From: an uncultured Prevotella sp.
Lineage (GTDB): Bacteria > Bacteroidota > Bacteroidia > Bacteroidales > Bacteroidaceae
DNA: 56,144 nt
Direction: 5' to 3'
Assembly: GCA_905233985.1 (NCBI GenBank)
Contig: CAJOFA010000011.1
Location: 1 to 56,144 of the forward strand
The notes below the pieces were generated by a model. That model searched no databases and was not told the origin of the DNA. It was given only the letters and a program-made list of their open reading frames with translations. Of the stretch, positions 25,246 through 31,744 are shown piece after piece (position 1 is the stretch's first letter; each line of letters starts with the position of its first letter). A program made the position numbers and the translations under genes.

Positions 25246-25783
25246 TCTGTATTAAGTAGGTTTTCAGTTTCTCTTTGCCTCGCGACAGGTGCGACTTCAC
25301 TGTGCCGGCAGGCATTCCCGTTATCTTCGCTATCTCATCTATCGGCTGTCCGTCAATGAGCTGCAGCGTGATGCAAGTGCGTTCGTCAGGCTTCAGCAGG
25401 GCAAGGGCAGCGTAGATGTCCATTTTAAGGGTGGAGGGTGAAGCGTGGAGGGCGGAAGGAGGAGTGTCTGCAGCACGGTAATCTCCTTCCACCTTCCACC
25501 CTTCACTTTCCACCTTCCTCCTATGGTCATAGAACACGTTATAGGCAATGCGCATGAGCCACGTAGAGAAAGATGCCGTGCCTCGGAACTGGCGGATGTT
25601 GACGTATGCCTTGATAAACGTTTCTTGTGCGAGGTCGTCACTCAGCTGACTGTCTCCCAGTGTCTGATGCAGGAAGAACCGGCGCACAGGCGACTGGTAT
25701 TTGACAACCAGCTTATCAAAAGCCTTCTTGTTGCCTAATACAGCCACCTGTGTGACAAGAGAGATGTCTGAGAGTGCTACCAT
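25229..25783 (-). CDS. ECF-type RNA polymerase sigma factor
   Basis: 184 residues. Region 2 (about 20-90) has DDLAQETFIKAYVNIRQF and FSTWLMRIAYNVFYDHRR; region 4 (about 130-180) has LKPDERTCITLQ, then DEIAKITGMPAGTVKSHLSRGKEKL. The linker between them, normally 20-30 residues, is lengthened by a repeat-derived run (GWKVEGDY ... PSALHASPSTL). It would direct RNA polymerase to an unknown regulon. It overlaps its downstream partner by 17 bp and lies 6 bp after the PspC-like gene, so the whole 26733-24808 row is probably one operon. Confidence 0.92.
   Translation of the reverse strand: MVALSDISLVTQVAVLGNKKAFDKLVVKYQSPVRRFFLHQTLGDSQLSDDLAQETFIKAYVNIRQFRGTASFSTWLMRIAYNVFYDHRRKVESEGWKVEGDYRAADTPPSALHASPSTLKMDIYAALALLKPDERTCITLQLIDGQPIDEIAKITGMPAGTVKSHLSRGKEKLKTYLIQNGYDR
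25427..25524. repeat. In-frame palindromic phrase repeat, type A, in the sigma gene
   Basis: The left arm (25427-25465) is built of GGTGGAGGG-type words; the right arm (25481-25524) is built of CCACCTTCC-type words and is roughly its complement. The loop is about 16 nt. On the minus strand it reads EGWKVEGD ... PPSALHASPSTL. It fills the linker between sigma regions 2 and 4. Confidence 0.8.
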
Positions 25784-25789
25784 TTGCTT

Positions 25790-26002
25790 TTATTCTATGG
25801 TCTTTATGGTCTTTTCAGGCATGATGATCATCGCGATGATATAGAAGATGACGCCTGCAAATGATGTAAAGATGGTTAGTGCGGCATAAGCAATGCGTGT
25901 TCCGGTGACATCAAGTCCCAAGTATTCTGCAAATCCTGCACATACACCTGCCAACATTCTGTCGTTGGACCTTTCCAATTTCTTTTCCATAACTGTATTC
26001 AT
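25790..26002 (-). CDS. PspC-domain small membrane protein
   Basis: 70 residues. The PspC pattern is clear: LERSNDRMLAGVCAGFAEYLGLD, then an amphipathic stretch and a single transmembrane helix (about 37-60, FTSFAGVIFYIIAMIIMP). PspC proteins sense membrane stress in other phyla; in Bacteroidetes this small form is often found near sigma or PadR-type regulators. It lies 6 bp upstream of the sigma gene and 2 bp downstream of the 26005 gene, so it belongs to this operon. A role in signalling envelope stress to the sigma factor is plausible but unproven. Confidence 0.9.
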   Translation of the reverse strand: MNTVMEKKLERSNDRMLAGVCAGFAEYLGLDVTGTRIAYAALTIFTSFAGVIFYIIAMIIMPEKTIKTIE

Positions 26003-26004
26003 AA

Positions 26005-26733
26005 TTAGTTCTCCTTTTCTTCTGATTGTTCTTTATTATAGGGTGGGGGCGTCTGGTATGGGATGTCATACACTTTCTTCTCGTTTTCCTTGTCAATGAG
26101 GGCAATGACCAACTTGCCCAGACCGATGAAGAATATCAGGGCACCGATGCCGTAGCCCAACTTGCCGAGTACAAGACCTAACAGGATGAACAGTCCTACG
26201 CCGAGGAACATCTGCTTGACGCCACTGCGGAAGTTTTTGTTGGCAATGTTGTTGGCTGCTGTGGGCTTTTCGCGTATCAGCTGCTCGGGGATGGGCTGCC
26301 CGTGCATGACGGCCATCTGTGCCAGCTTCAGCTTGTCCTTGCGGTTCTTATTGATAAAGTAGAAGATAGCGATAATAATCACTACTGGTGCCAGTACGAA
26401 GAGGATAATCAGGGCAATGAGTGCGAAGATAGCCCACACAAGGCCTAGTCCTACACCTTCCATGATAGTCCCGATGGAGTCCCAGTCGGCGGTGTAGTGG
26501 ATGTTGTAGCGAGTGGGCTGCTGATTCGCGAGTGAGTCTTCGGCAGCTATCGAGGTAGTGTCAGAGAAAGCCTCTACGGTTGAGGCGGTGTCCTGAGGCG
26601 TGGGAGCGACAGGTGTAACAACGGTCACCGGATTCCTTTTTGGAGTGTGGCGGTGCCTCTGCGCTGCAGCTTGCGTCGTTGTGGCAAGCGTGAGCAGCAT
26701 GATGATAGTGATAAGATACTGTTTCATTTTCAT
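26005..26733 (-). CDS. DUF6249-like membrane protein
   Basis: 242 residues from ATG 26733 (ATG 26727 is equally possible). It has a signal peptide (about 1-23, ending AAAQ), a Thr/Pro/Ser-rich outer segment (about 25-85), one long hydrophobic helix (about 95-128, IFALIALIILFVLAPVVIIIAIFYF), a cytoplasmic part with MHGQPIPEQLIREK, then two more helices (about 175-215). This matches DUF6249 as I remember it. It opens the operon with PspC, sigma and the partner membrane protein, which suggests an envelope-sensing set. The function is unknown. Confidence 0.75.
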   Translation of the reverse strand: MKMKQYLITIIMLLTLATTTQAAAQRHRHTPKRNPVTVVTPVAPTPQDTASTVEAFSDTTSIAAEDSLANQQPTRYNIHYTADWDSIGTIMEGVGLGLVWAIFALIALIILFVLAPVVIIIAIFYFINKNRKDKLKLAQMAVMHGQPIPEQLIREKPTAANNIANKNFRSGVKQMFLGVGLFILLGLVLGKLGYGIGALIFFIGLGKLVIALIDKENEKKVYDIPYQTPPPYNKEQSEEKEN

Positions 26734-26796
26734 TGGATTTATTTGTTATTTTTTTGTTTCTTCGTCTGTTTGACGTATTAAACGTCCATTTGGTTG

Positions 26797-26804
26797 CAAA
26801 GATA
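26797..26804 (-). promoter_or_regulatory. Probable -7 box of the 26733-24808 operon
   Basis: Minus-strand TATCTTTG at 26797-26804, 64 bp upstream of the start. No TTTG lies 19-21 bp further; that position is occupied by the type B phrase repeat at 26809-26846. Confidence 0.5.
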
Positions 26805-26808
26805 GAAA

Positions 26809-26846
26809 AAAAATGAAGAATGATGAATGATGAATGAAGAATTTGC
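26809..26846. repeat. Intergenic phrase repeat, type B
   Basis: Tandem of AATGAAGA/AATGATGA words between two divergent promoters. It ends GAATGAAGAATTTGCTACCGC; the in-gene copy at 27204-27237 ends GAATGAAGAATTTGCTGCCGC. It covers the expected -33 position of the minus-strand promoter. Confidence 0.7.
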
Positions 26847-26865
26847 TACCGCTTAACCTTTTTTT

Positions 26866-26894
26866 AAATCTTTAATCTTCTATCTTTAATCTTT
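26866..26894. repeat. Intergenic phrase repeat, type K
   Basis: AATCTTTAATCTTC-TATCTTTAATCTTT: a word of about seven bases repeated four times just upstream of the TATCTTTG box at 26900-26907. It takes the place of a -33 element. Confidence 0.5.
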
Positions 26895-26899
26895 ATTTG

Positions 26900-26907
26900 T
26901 ATCTTTG
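26900..26907 (+). promoter_or_regulatory. Probable -7 box of the RsmF-type gene
   Basis: TATCTTTG, only 9 bp before the ATG at 26917. Transcription would start at about 26912-26915, so the messenger would have almost no leader. Confidence 0.5.
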
Positions 26908-26916
26908 CAGTCAGAT

Positions 26917-28221
26917 ATGGTTCACCTGCCCGAAGATTTTGTCCGTGAGACGCGCCGCACGATGGGCGACGAGCGCTTCGAACGCTACCTGAAAGCGTTT
27001 GAGGAGGAATCGCCTGTGAGCATCCGGCTGAATCCTCGTAAACTGAAGGATGAAGGATGGAAGGTGGAAGGAGGAGAGCCCGTCCCCTGGTGCTCTGATG
27101 GCTATTACCTCGCCCGTCGTCCGAACTTCACGATGGACCCCCTGCTTCATGCAGGCTGCTACTACGTGCAGGAAGCCTCGTCGATGTTTCTTTGGCACGT
27201 TATAAATGAAGAATTAAGAATTAAGAATGAAGAATTTGCTGCCGCCGAAGTAGGGAGTCCTGAGAATGATTCTTCATTCTTCATTCTTCATTCTTCATTT
27301 AACGCCCTTGATCTCTGCGCTGCCCCTGGTGGCAAGTCAACCCTGTTGCGCTCGCTGCTGCCCGAAGGTAGCACGCTCATCAGCAACGAACCCATCCGCA
27401 ACCGCTATCAGGTGCTGGCAGAGAACGTGCAGAAGTGGGGCTACCCCGACCACGTGGTCACCAATCTCTATCCCCGTGACTTCGTGAAGAGCAAGCAGCG
27501 CTTCGACCTCATTCTGTGCGATGTGCCCTGCTCGGGCGAAGGCATGTTCCGCAAGGACGAAGCCACCATCAGCGAGTGGAGCCTGAAGAATGTGGGACGT
27601 TGCTGGCAGTTGCAGCGTGAGATAGTCAGCGATGCTTGGAAGTGCCTCAACGATGGAGGTCTTCTTATATATAGTACCTGTACCTTTAATACGAAGGAAA
27701 ACGAGGAGAACGTCCGCTGGTTTGTCAACGAGCTGGGTGCCGAGGTGCTGCCCGTAGCCGTCAAGCCCGAATGGAACATCACGGGCTCCCTGCTCGAAGG
27801 CTTTGACCTGCCCGTCTATCGGTTCATCCCCGGCATCAGTCGGGGGGAGGGATTATTTCTTTGCGCTCTGCGCAAAAATGGTGGAGTTTATAAGGTGGAA
27901 GGTGGAGGGTGGAGGGTTAAAGGAGAAATGTTCAAGTGCTTGAGGTATTCTCCCTCCACCCTCCACCTTCAACCCTCCACCCTCAACCCTGTGGAGTTAT
28001 CCTACCCCCAGGCCATTGCCTACTTGCGGGGCGAGGCATTGGTGCTGCCCGAGGGCACACCGCGAGGACTGGTGACGGTGGCGTTCATGGGCCATCCGCT
28101 CGGACAGGTGAAGAACATCGGCAGCCGCGCCAATAACTTATATCCCAAAGCATGGCGTATCAGGACCACCCACGTTCCCGACGAATACGTCCCCATTTTA
28201 AATGAAAAAAAATCCCAATAA
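26917..28221 (+). CDS. RsmF/NOP2-type rRNA cytosine-C5 methyltransferase
   Basis: 434 residues. The SAM-binding motif is LDLCAAPGGKSTLLRS. The two catalytic Cys of the NOL1/NOP2/Sun family are in CDVPCSGEGMFRKDE and YSTCTFNTKENE. A C-terminal FAU/PUA-like domain follows (GTPRGLVTVAFMGHPLGQVKN). It would methylate a cytosine in rRNA. Three repeat-derived insertions are present: EGWKVEGGE near residue 48, a 30-residue run just before the LDLCAAPGG motif, and a 33-residue run between the catalytic and C-terminal domains. All keep the frame. thyA follows 38 bp downstream. Confidence 0.9.
   Translation: MVHLPEDFVRETRRTMGDERFERYLKAFEEESPVSIRLNPRKLKDEGWKVEGGEPVPWCSDGYYLARRPNFTMDPLLHAGCYYVQEASSMFLWHVINEELRIKNEEFAAAEVGSPENDSSFFILHSSFNALDLCAAPGGKSTLLRSLLPEGSTLISNEPIRNRYQVLAENVQKWGYPDHVVTNLYPRDFVKSKQRFDLILCDVPCSGEGMFRKDEATISEWSLKNVGRCWQLQREIVSDAWKCLNDGGLLIYSTCTFNTKENEENVRWFVNELGAEVLPVAVKPEWNITGSLLEGFDLPVYRFIPGISRGEGLFLCALRKNGGVYKVEGGGWRVKGEMFKCLRYSPSTLHLQPSTLNPVELSYPQAIAYLRGEALVLPEGTPRGLVTVAFMGHPLGQVKNIGSRANNLYPKAWRIRTTHVPDEYVPILNEKKSQ
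27045..27078. repeat. In-frame phrase repeat, type A (left arm only), in the RsmF-type gene
   Basis: AAGGATGAAGGATGG then AAGGTGGAAGGAGGAGAG, read as KDEGWKVEGGE. Same phase as the other type A copies. Confidence 0.7.
27204..27300. repeat. In-frame palindromic phrase repeat, type B, in the RsmF-type gene
   Basis: Left arm 27204-27237 (AATGAAGAAT words) and right arm 27265-27300 (ATTCTTCATT words) are complementary around a 27-nt loop. Read as NEELRIKNEEFAAAE ... SSFFILHSSF. It separates the SSMFLWHV helix from the LDLCAAPGG motif, which are close together in relatives. Confidence 0.85.
27892..27990. repeat. In-frame palindromic phrase repeat, type A, in the RsmF-type gene
   Basis: Left arm of GGTGGAGGG words, a core GGAGAAATGTTCAAGTGCTT, and a right arm of CTCCACCCT words. 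Positions 27899-27960 are identical to 30039-30100 (62 bp). The loop holds its own small palindrome, CAAGTGCTTG. Here it is read as KVEGGGWRVKGEMFK ... YSPSTLHLQPSTLNP. Confidence 0.92.
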
Positions 28222-28255
28222 ATCGAAAATAGAAAATCGTCAAATCGTAAATTAC
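28217..28255. repeat. Intergenic phrase repeat, type J
   Basis: AAATCGAAAATAG-AAAATCGTC-AAATCGTAAAT: one degenerate word repeated between the RsmF-type stop and thyA. No -7 box is visible, so thyA may depend on readthrough. Confidence 0.45.
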
Positions 28256-28259
28256 AAAG

Positions 28260-29102
28260 ATGAAGCAATACTTAGACATTCTTAACCGCATCCTGACCGA
28301 AGGCACGCAGAAGGGCGACCGCACAGGAACAGGCACCATCAGCATCTTCGGCACACAGTCACGCTATCCGCTCAGCGAAGGCTTCCCCCTGCTGACCACG
28401 AAGAAGCTGCACCTGAAGTCCATCATCTACGAACTGCTGTGGTTCCTCAACGGCGACACCAATGTGCGCTACCTGCAGGAGCATGGCGTTCGCATCTGGA
28501 ACGAGTGGGCCGACGAGAACGGCGAGCTCGGTCCTGTCTATGGGCACCAGTGGCGCTCATGGCCCGACTACAACGGCGGTGTCATTGACCAAATACAGTA
28601 TGTTGTTGACCAACTGAAGCATAATCCCGACTCACGCCGCATGATTGTCTCGGCGTGGAACGTGGCCGAGGTGAACAAGATGGCGCTGCCGCCTTGTCAC
28701 ACCATCTTCCAGTTCTATACTGCTCCTTGTAATGAGGGGCAGGGGGCAGGGAGCAAGGGGCAAGAGGGAGCCCGTCGCCGCTTGTCGCTCCAGCTCTACC
28801 AGCGCTCTGCCGACACGTTCCTCGGTGTACCGTTCAATATCGCCAGCTACGCCCTGCTGCTGCAGATGATGGCGCAGGTATGCGACATGGAGCCAGGAGA
28901 CTTCATCCACACCACGGGCGACACCCACCTGTATCTGAATCACCTGGAACAGGCAAAGCTGCAGCTCACCCGTGAGCCGCGTCCTCTGCCCACCATGAAG
29001 ATCAATCCCGATGTGAAGAGCATCTTCGACTTCCACTATGAAGACTTCGAGTTAGAAGGCTACGACCCCTGGCCCCATATCAAGGCCGAGGTGTCGGTGT
29101 AA
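28260..29102 (+). CDS. thyA: Thymidylate synthase
   Basis: 280 residues, cytoplasmic. Makes dTMP from dUMP with methylene-tetrahydrofolate. Visible motifs: [11 protein letters not shown] near the N-terminus, [31 protein letters not shown], the catalytic Cys in LPPCHT, then [21 protein letters not shown] and [11 protein letters not shown]. The protein is about 16 residues longer than close relatives because of a Gly/Gln-rich repeat-derived run ([15 protein letters not shown]) between the FQFY strand and SLQLYQRS. A dihydrofolate reductase gene, the usual partner, is not next to it. Confidence 0.96.
   Translation: MKQYLDILNRILTEGTQKGDRTGTGTISIFGTQSRYPLSEGFPLLTTKKLHLKSIIYELLWFLNGDTNVRYLQEHGVRIWNEWADENGELGPVYGHQWRSWPDYNGGVIDQIQYVVDQLKHNPDSRRMIVSAWNVAEVNKMALPPCHTIFQFYTAPCNEGQGAGSKGQEGARRRLSLQLYQRSADTFLGVPFNIASYALLLQMMAQVCDMEPGDFIHTTGDTHLYLNHLEQAKLQLTREPRPLPTMKINPDVKSIFDFHYEDFELEGYDPWPHIKAEVSV
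28722..28769. repeat. In-frame phrase repeat, type C, in thyA
   Basis: GCTCCTTG, then GGGGCAGGGGGCAGGGAGC and GGGGCAAG, read as [17 protein letters not shown]. It lies in the hairpin between the FQFY strand and the LSLQLYQRS strand, just after the catalytic Cys strand. Confidence 0.85.
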
Positions 29103-29135
29103 CCTGTAAATTGTATCACTTTTTTCGTCGAAAAG

Positions 29136-29167
29136 TTTGGTGGATTCAAAACTAATTCGTATCTTTG
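29136..29167 (+). promoter_or_regulatory. Orphan promoter pointing into a minus-strand gene
   Basis: TTTG (29136-29139), 20 bp, TATCTTTG (29160-29167): a full consensus match on the plus strand. The next gene downstream (29186-30496) is on the minus strand, so the transcript would be antisense to its 3' end. Confidence 0.6.
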
Positions 29168-29185
29168 TAAAAAGATTATCAGATT

Positions 29186-30496
29186 TCACTCGGGGAACTC
29201 ATACACCACATACTGCATGTTGGGCTCGACGGGATAGTTGGTGAGACGGCCGGAGCGTGTCACAAACGACAGGATGCCGTCAAAGACGCTATTGCCGAAG
29301 GTAAACAGTCCTCCGTAGATATTGATGTGGTGGATGCGGCGGGCGTCATAGTTCAGCAGTTGCTCAATGTCGTTGACAGGCATGCCGTCAATCAGTACCA
29401 ACGATGGTAATAAACTGGTGTGGTTGTCCTCCATTCTGCGGACAATCAGCAATTGCTCGCCGTTGATTTTCGTTTTCCTGACGAAGATGACGTATTCAAG
29501 CAGCACCTCCCTGATGGTGAGGAACTGGCGGTACTCGTCAAGATTATAGGAGAGGTCGGGCTTGACGCCGAACACGGTATCGTCGTAGTCTAACACTACT
29601 CCTTCTGCTGCCGACTCATTGGCAAGGTCGCCCAACTGCCGTTCATGCTTGGCTGGCGTGATGGCTATCTGATGCCGCTGCATGTCAAGGGAGCGGGTCT
29701 CGACCTCGCTGCGCTTGTAATGGAACACGAGATGGGGCAGCTCCTGCGGGAGCAGGACGGCAAAGGGGCTCTTCAGCTCGATGGGCAGGCTCTCGCCGGT
29801 CGATGTCATGGCTGAGAGCACTAACGGCAGCTTGCCATGAATGCCGAAGGTGTAGAAGACAGCCGTGGTGTCGTTGACCATCTTGCCCTCGAAATAATGA
29901 ATCTGTTTCCCGATGATGCTCAAGGAAGGACGAATTGATGTTTGAGGGTTGAAGTTTGACGTTTGACGTTTGACGTTCTGGACATTCTTGATATGTGCCT
30001 GAATGATATGGCCTTCGAGTTCGGGAACGGAAGGGTTAAAGGTGGAGGGTGGAGGGTTAAAGGAGAAATGTTCAAGTGCTTGAGGTATTCTCCCTCCACC
30101 TTCCACCTTCCACCCGTCACCAAAAGATTCACCCTCCACCCATTCGATGTCGTCGTCCTGACTCTTGAGAAGGGGGTTGACGACGGCGATGAGCTGTTGT
30201 GATACCTCTGGGTTGCTGCGGGTATAGACGGACAGCATGTAATAGCCGCTATGGAGGTCGGCGGGCAGTTCGACAATGCCAGTCCCCTTTCCCTCTCTCA
30301 GACTGATGATGACGCCGGCTGCCAGCCCGTGTGTGTCGCACAGTTCGGCATAGGCTATCACGGCATCGTCGGCTGTCACGGTGACTTTCATCGGTTCACC
30401 GGCAAGGTACCAGGTACGGTCGGTCTCTACGTTCGTGGCATGGGTACTCAGGGAGAGCACCGTCATGGCTATGAGTGATATTACTTTATTCATCAT
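29186..30496 (-). CDS. MG2-like and TonB plug-like exported protein
   Basis: 436 residues with a signal peptide (about 1-20, ending THAT). An MG2-like beta-sandwich follows (TWYLAGEPMKVTVTADD, GYYMLSVYTRSN). The C-terminal 110 residues resemble a TonB-receptor plug without its barrel (LVLIDGMPVNDIEQLLN, then INIYGG and FDGILSFVTRSG). It is the third gene of a trio with a TonB-dependent receptor and a DUF4249 lipoprotein, a set seen in Bacteroidetes; its role there is unknown. Two repeat-derived runs sit in the middle (GWKVEGGG ... PPPSTFNPS and QTSNFNPQTS). Its start overlaps the DUF4249 stop by 11 bp. ATG 30496 and ATG 30493 are both possible starts. Confidence 0.75.
   Translation of the reverse strand: MMNKVISLIAMTVLSLSTHATNVETDRTWYLAGEPMKVTVTADDAVIAYAELCDTHGLAAGVIISLREGKGTGIVELPADLHSGYYMLSVYTRSNPEVSQQLIAVVNPLLKSQDDDIEWVEGESFGDGWKVEGGGRIPQALEHFSFNPPPSTFNPSVPELEGHIIQAHIKNVQNVKRQTSNFNPQTSIRPSLSIIGKQIHYFEGKMVNDTTAVFYTFGIHGKLPLVLSAMTSTGESLPIELKSPFAVLLPQELPHLVFHYKRSEVETRSLDMQRHQIAITPAKHERQLGDLANESAAEGVVLDYDDTVFGVKPDLSYNLDEYRQFLTIREVLLEYVIFVRKTKINGEQLLIVRRMEDNHTSLLPSLVLIDGMPVNDIEQLLNYDARRIHHINIYGGLFTFGNSVFDGILSFVTRSGRLTNYPVEPNMQYVVYEFPE
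29940..29978. repeat. In-frame phrase repeat, type E, in the MG2/plug gene
   Basis: Words TTTGAGG, TTGAAG, TTTGACG in tandem, read on the minus strand as VKRQTSNFNPQTS. Matches the esterase copy at 16852 in word and phase. Confidence 0.75.
30033..30115. repeat. In-frame palindromic phrase repeat, type A, in the MG2/plug gene
   Basis: Identical to the copy in the RsmF-type gene over 62 bp (30039-30100 against 27899-27960), on the same DNA strand, but the host gene here runs the other way. Read on the minus strand as GWKVEGGGRIPQALEHFSF then NPPPSTFNP. Both readings are open and both begin with the KVEGG phase. Confidence 0.92.
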
Positions 30497-31658
30497 ATTT
30501 ACTGTCTATCCAAAATTCGGGTTTTTCTGCTTTTGCACCTCTTAATCTGACATCGAGCTGATAGTCGTGTGCCCATGCTGTTTTCAGTTTGCCATCAGGC
30601 CGGTCTCTCTCGTCTATCCATTCGCACAGGAACATTTTTTCTTTCTGCACCATTCGGAGGCAGTCCATTTCGGTACAGTCGTTGAGCCATGTTCGGGCGT
30701 CTTTGGGGTAGGGATGTTCGATGGAGTAATCTGTGGCATCGAGGAAGAACCTGTGTTCGCTGATGTTCAGCGCACACCCCACAAAGCCTATCACGTGCCT
30801 CTTGGACGTGAGACAATGGATGTTGGTGGGCAGGGCAGAGGGCAGGGGGGTGAACAGGCCGCCCATCTCAGAACCTGCCTGGCGCCGTGCCAGCTCATAT
30901 TCGTACTCGGCCTTTGTGATGGCACGTTGTTGTATCAATCCGCTATACCTGTAATACATCCGTTCATTGGCACGGTCGATGTCGTACAGCTTGAGCCGCA
31001 GGATGTGCTGCCCAGCGTAGCTCAGGCCTGTGCCGACCAGTATCGTCGAGCTTGTCACATACTTCCATCCGCGGTCGGGGAACTGGTGGGGATCATAGAC
31101 CGGTGCCAGCTTCTCTGTGTCGAAAGAGATGTAGGTGGTGTAGTCAGGATGCACTTCCCATGTCTCAACGTAGGTCCATGAATAGTAAATCGTGTTGTCG
31201 GGGTCAAAGGGCGCATCAGGGGTGACGAGCACCTCGATGTTACTCTCTGGAGTCTCCTGCGGCGCGTTGACTTCTGCTATGGCCTCGGTACGGAGTGGCT
31301 TCTGAGGCTCTGACTCGTAGATGTCGTCGTTGGTCTCGATATGCAGATAATACTGCACGTCAGGATGGAGGGCGTCAAGCGTGCAGGAGTAATAGCCGTC
31401 GGCTTCCTCTGCCGTATATTCTGAGCCGTCGCTTCCGCGTACAGAGACTTTTGCTCCCTTGACCATCTGTGGCGTATTGGAATAGTTGACTGCCTGCGAG
31501 CGCGACAGGATAAACTTATTTACCTGGGAAGAGCATATCGTGCCTTCGACAACGAGCAGGTCGGAATCCTCAGACGAAATGTCTGCCTCGTATTCTTCAA
31601 TGCAGCCTGACAACGTCAAAAGTAAAAAGGCAAAAAGGTAAAAAGGTAATACCTTCAT
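30486..31658 (-). CDS. DUF4249 lipoprotein
   Basis: 390 residues from ATG 31658, where a lipoprotein signal begins (MKVLPFYLFAFLLLTLSGC). The N-terminal region LLVVEGTICSSQVNKFILSRS and the Ig-like strands after it fit DUF4249, found next to TonB-dependent receptors in Bacteroidetes. It probably sits on the outer membrane as the receptor's accessory lipoprotein. Unusually, the hydrophobic core of the signal is encoded by a phrase repeat of AAAAGGT words. It overlaps the downstream MG2/plug gene by 11 bp and lies 86 bp after the receptor gene. The ligand is unknown. Confidence 0.85.
   Translation of the reverse strand: MKVLPFYLFAFLLLTLSGCIEEYEADISSEDSDLLVVEGTICSSQVNKFILSRSQAVNYSNTPQMVKGAKVSVRGSDGSEYTAEEADGYYSCTLDALHPDVQYYLHIETNDDIYESEPQKPLRTEAIAEVNAPQETPESNIEVLVTPDAPFDPDNTIYYSWTYVETWEVHPDYTTYISFDTEKLAPVYDPHQFPDRGWKYVTSSTILVGTGLSYAGQHILRLKLYDIDRANERMYYRYSGLIQQRAITKAEYEYELARRQAGSEMGGLFTPLPSALPTNIHCLTSKRHVIGFVGCALNISEHRFFLDATDYSIEHPYPKDARTWLNDCTEMDCLRMVQKEKMFLCEWIDERDRPDGKLKTAWAHDYQLDVRLRGAKAEKPEFWIDSKYDE
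31617..31652. repeat. Phrase repeat, type G, forming a signal-peptide core
   Basis: AAAAGTAAAAAGGC, AAAAAGGT, AAAAAGGT in tandem. Read on the minus strand it gives LPFYLFAFLLL, the hydrophobic core of the DUF4249 signal. A partner of ACCCTTTT words lies at 31718-31743, upstream on the same strand. Confidence 0.7.
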
Positions 31659-31717
31659 ACCCAATACCCTTGAACTTCCAAATCCTTTATATTTCATATC
31701 ATTACTTTTTTTCTTAT

Positions 31718-31743
31718 TTAACTTTTTTACCCTTTTACCCTTT
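31718..31743. repeat. Intergenic phrase repeat, type G
   Basis: TTTTTTACCC, TTTTACCC, TTTCTTA: the complement of the AAAAGGT word found at 31617-31652, together forming an inverted pair around the start of the DUF4249 gene. Confidence 0.55.
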
Positions 31744-31744
31744 C

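Noticed and set aside
27204..27300. The phrase repeats as sequencing or assembly errors
   Set aside because: Sixteen in-gene copies all keep the frame and share codon phase within families, which errors would not do.
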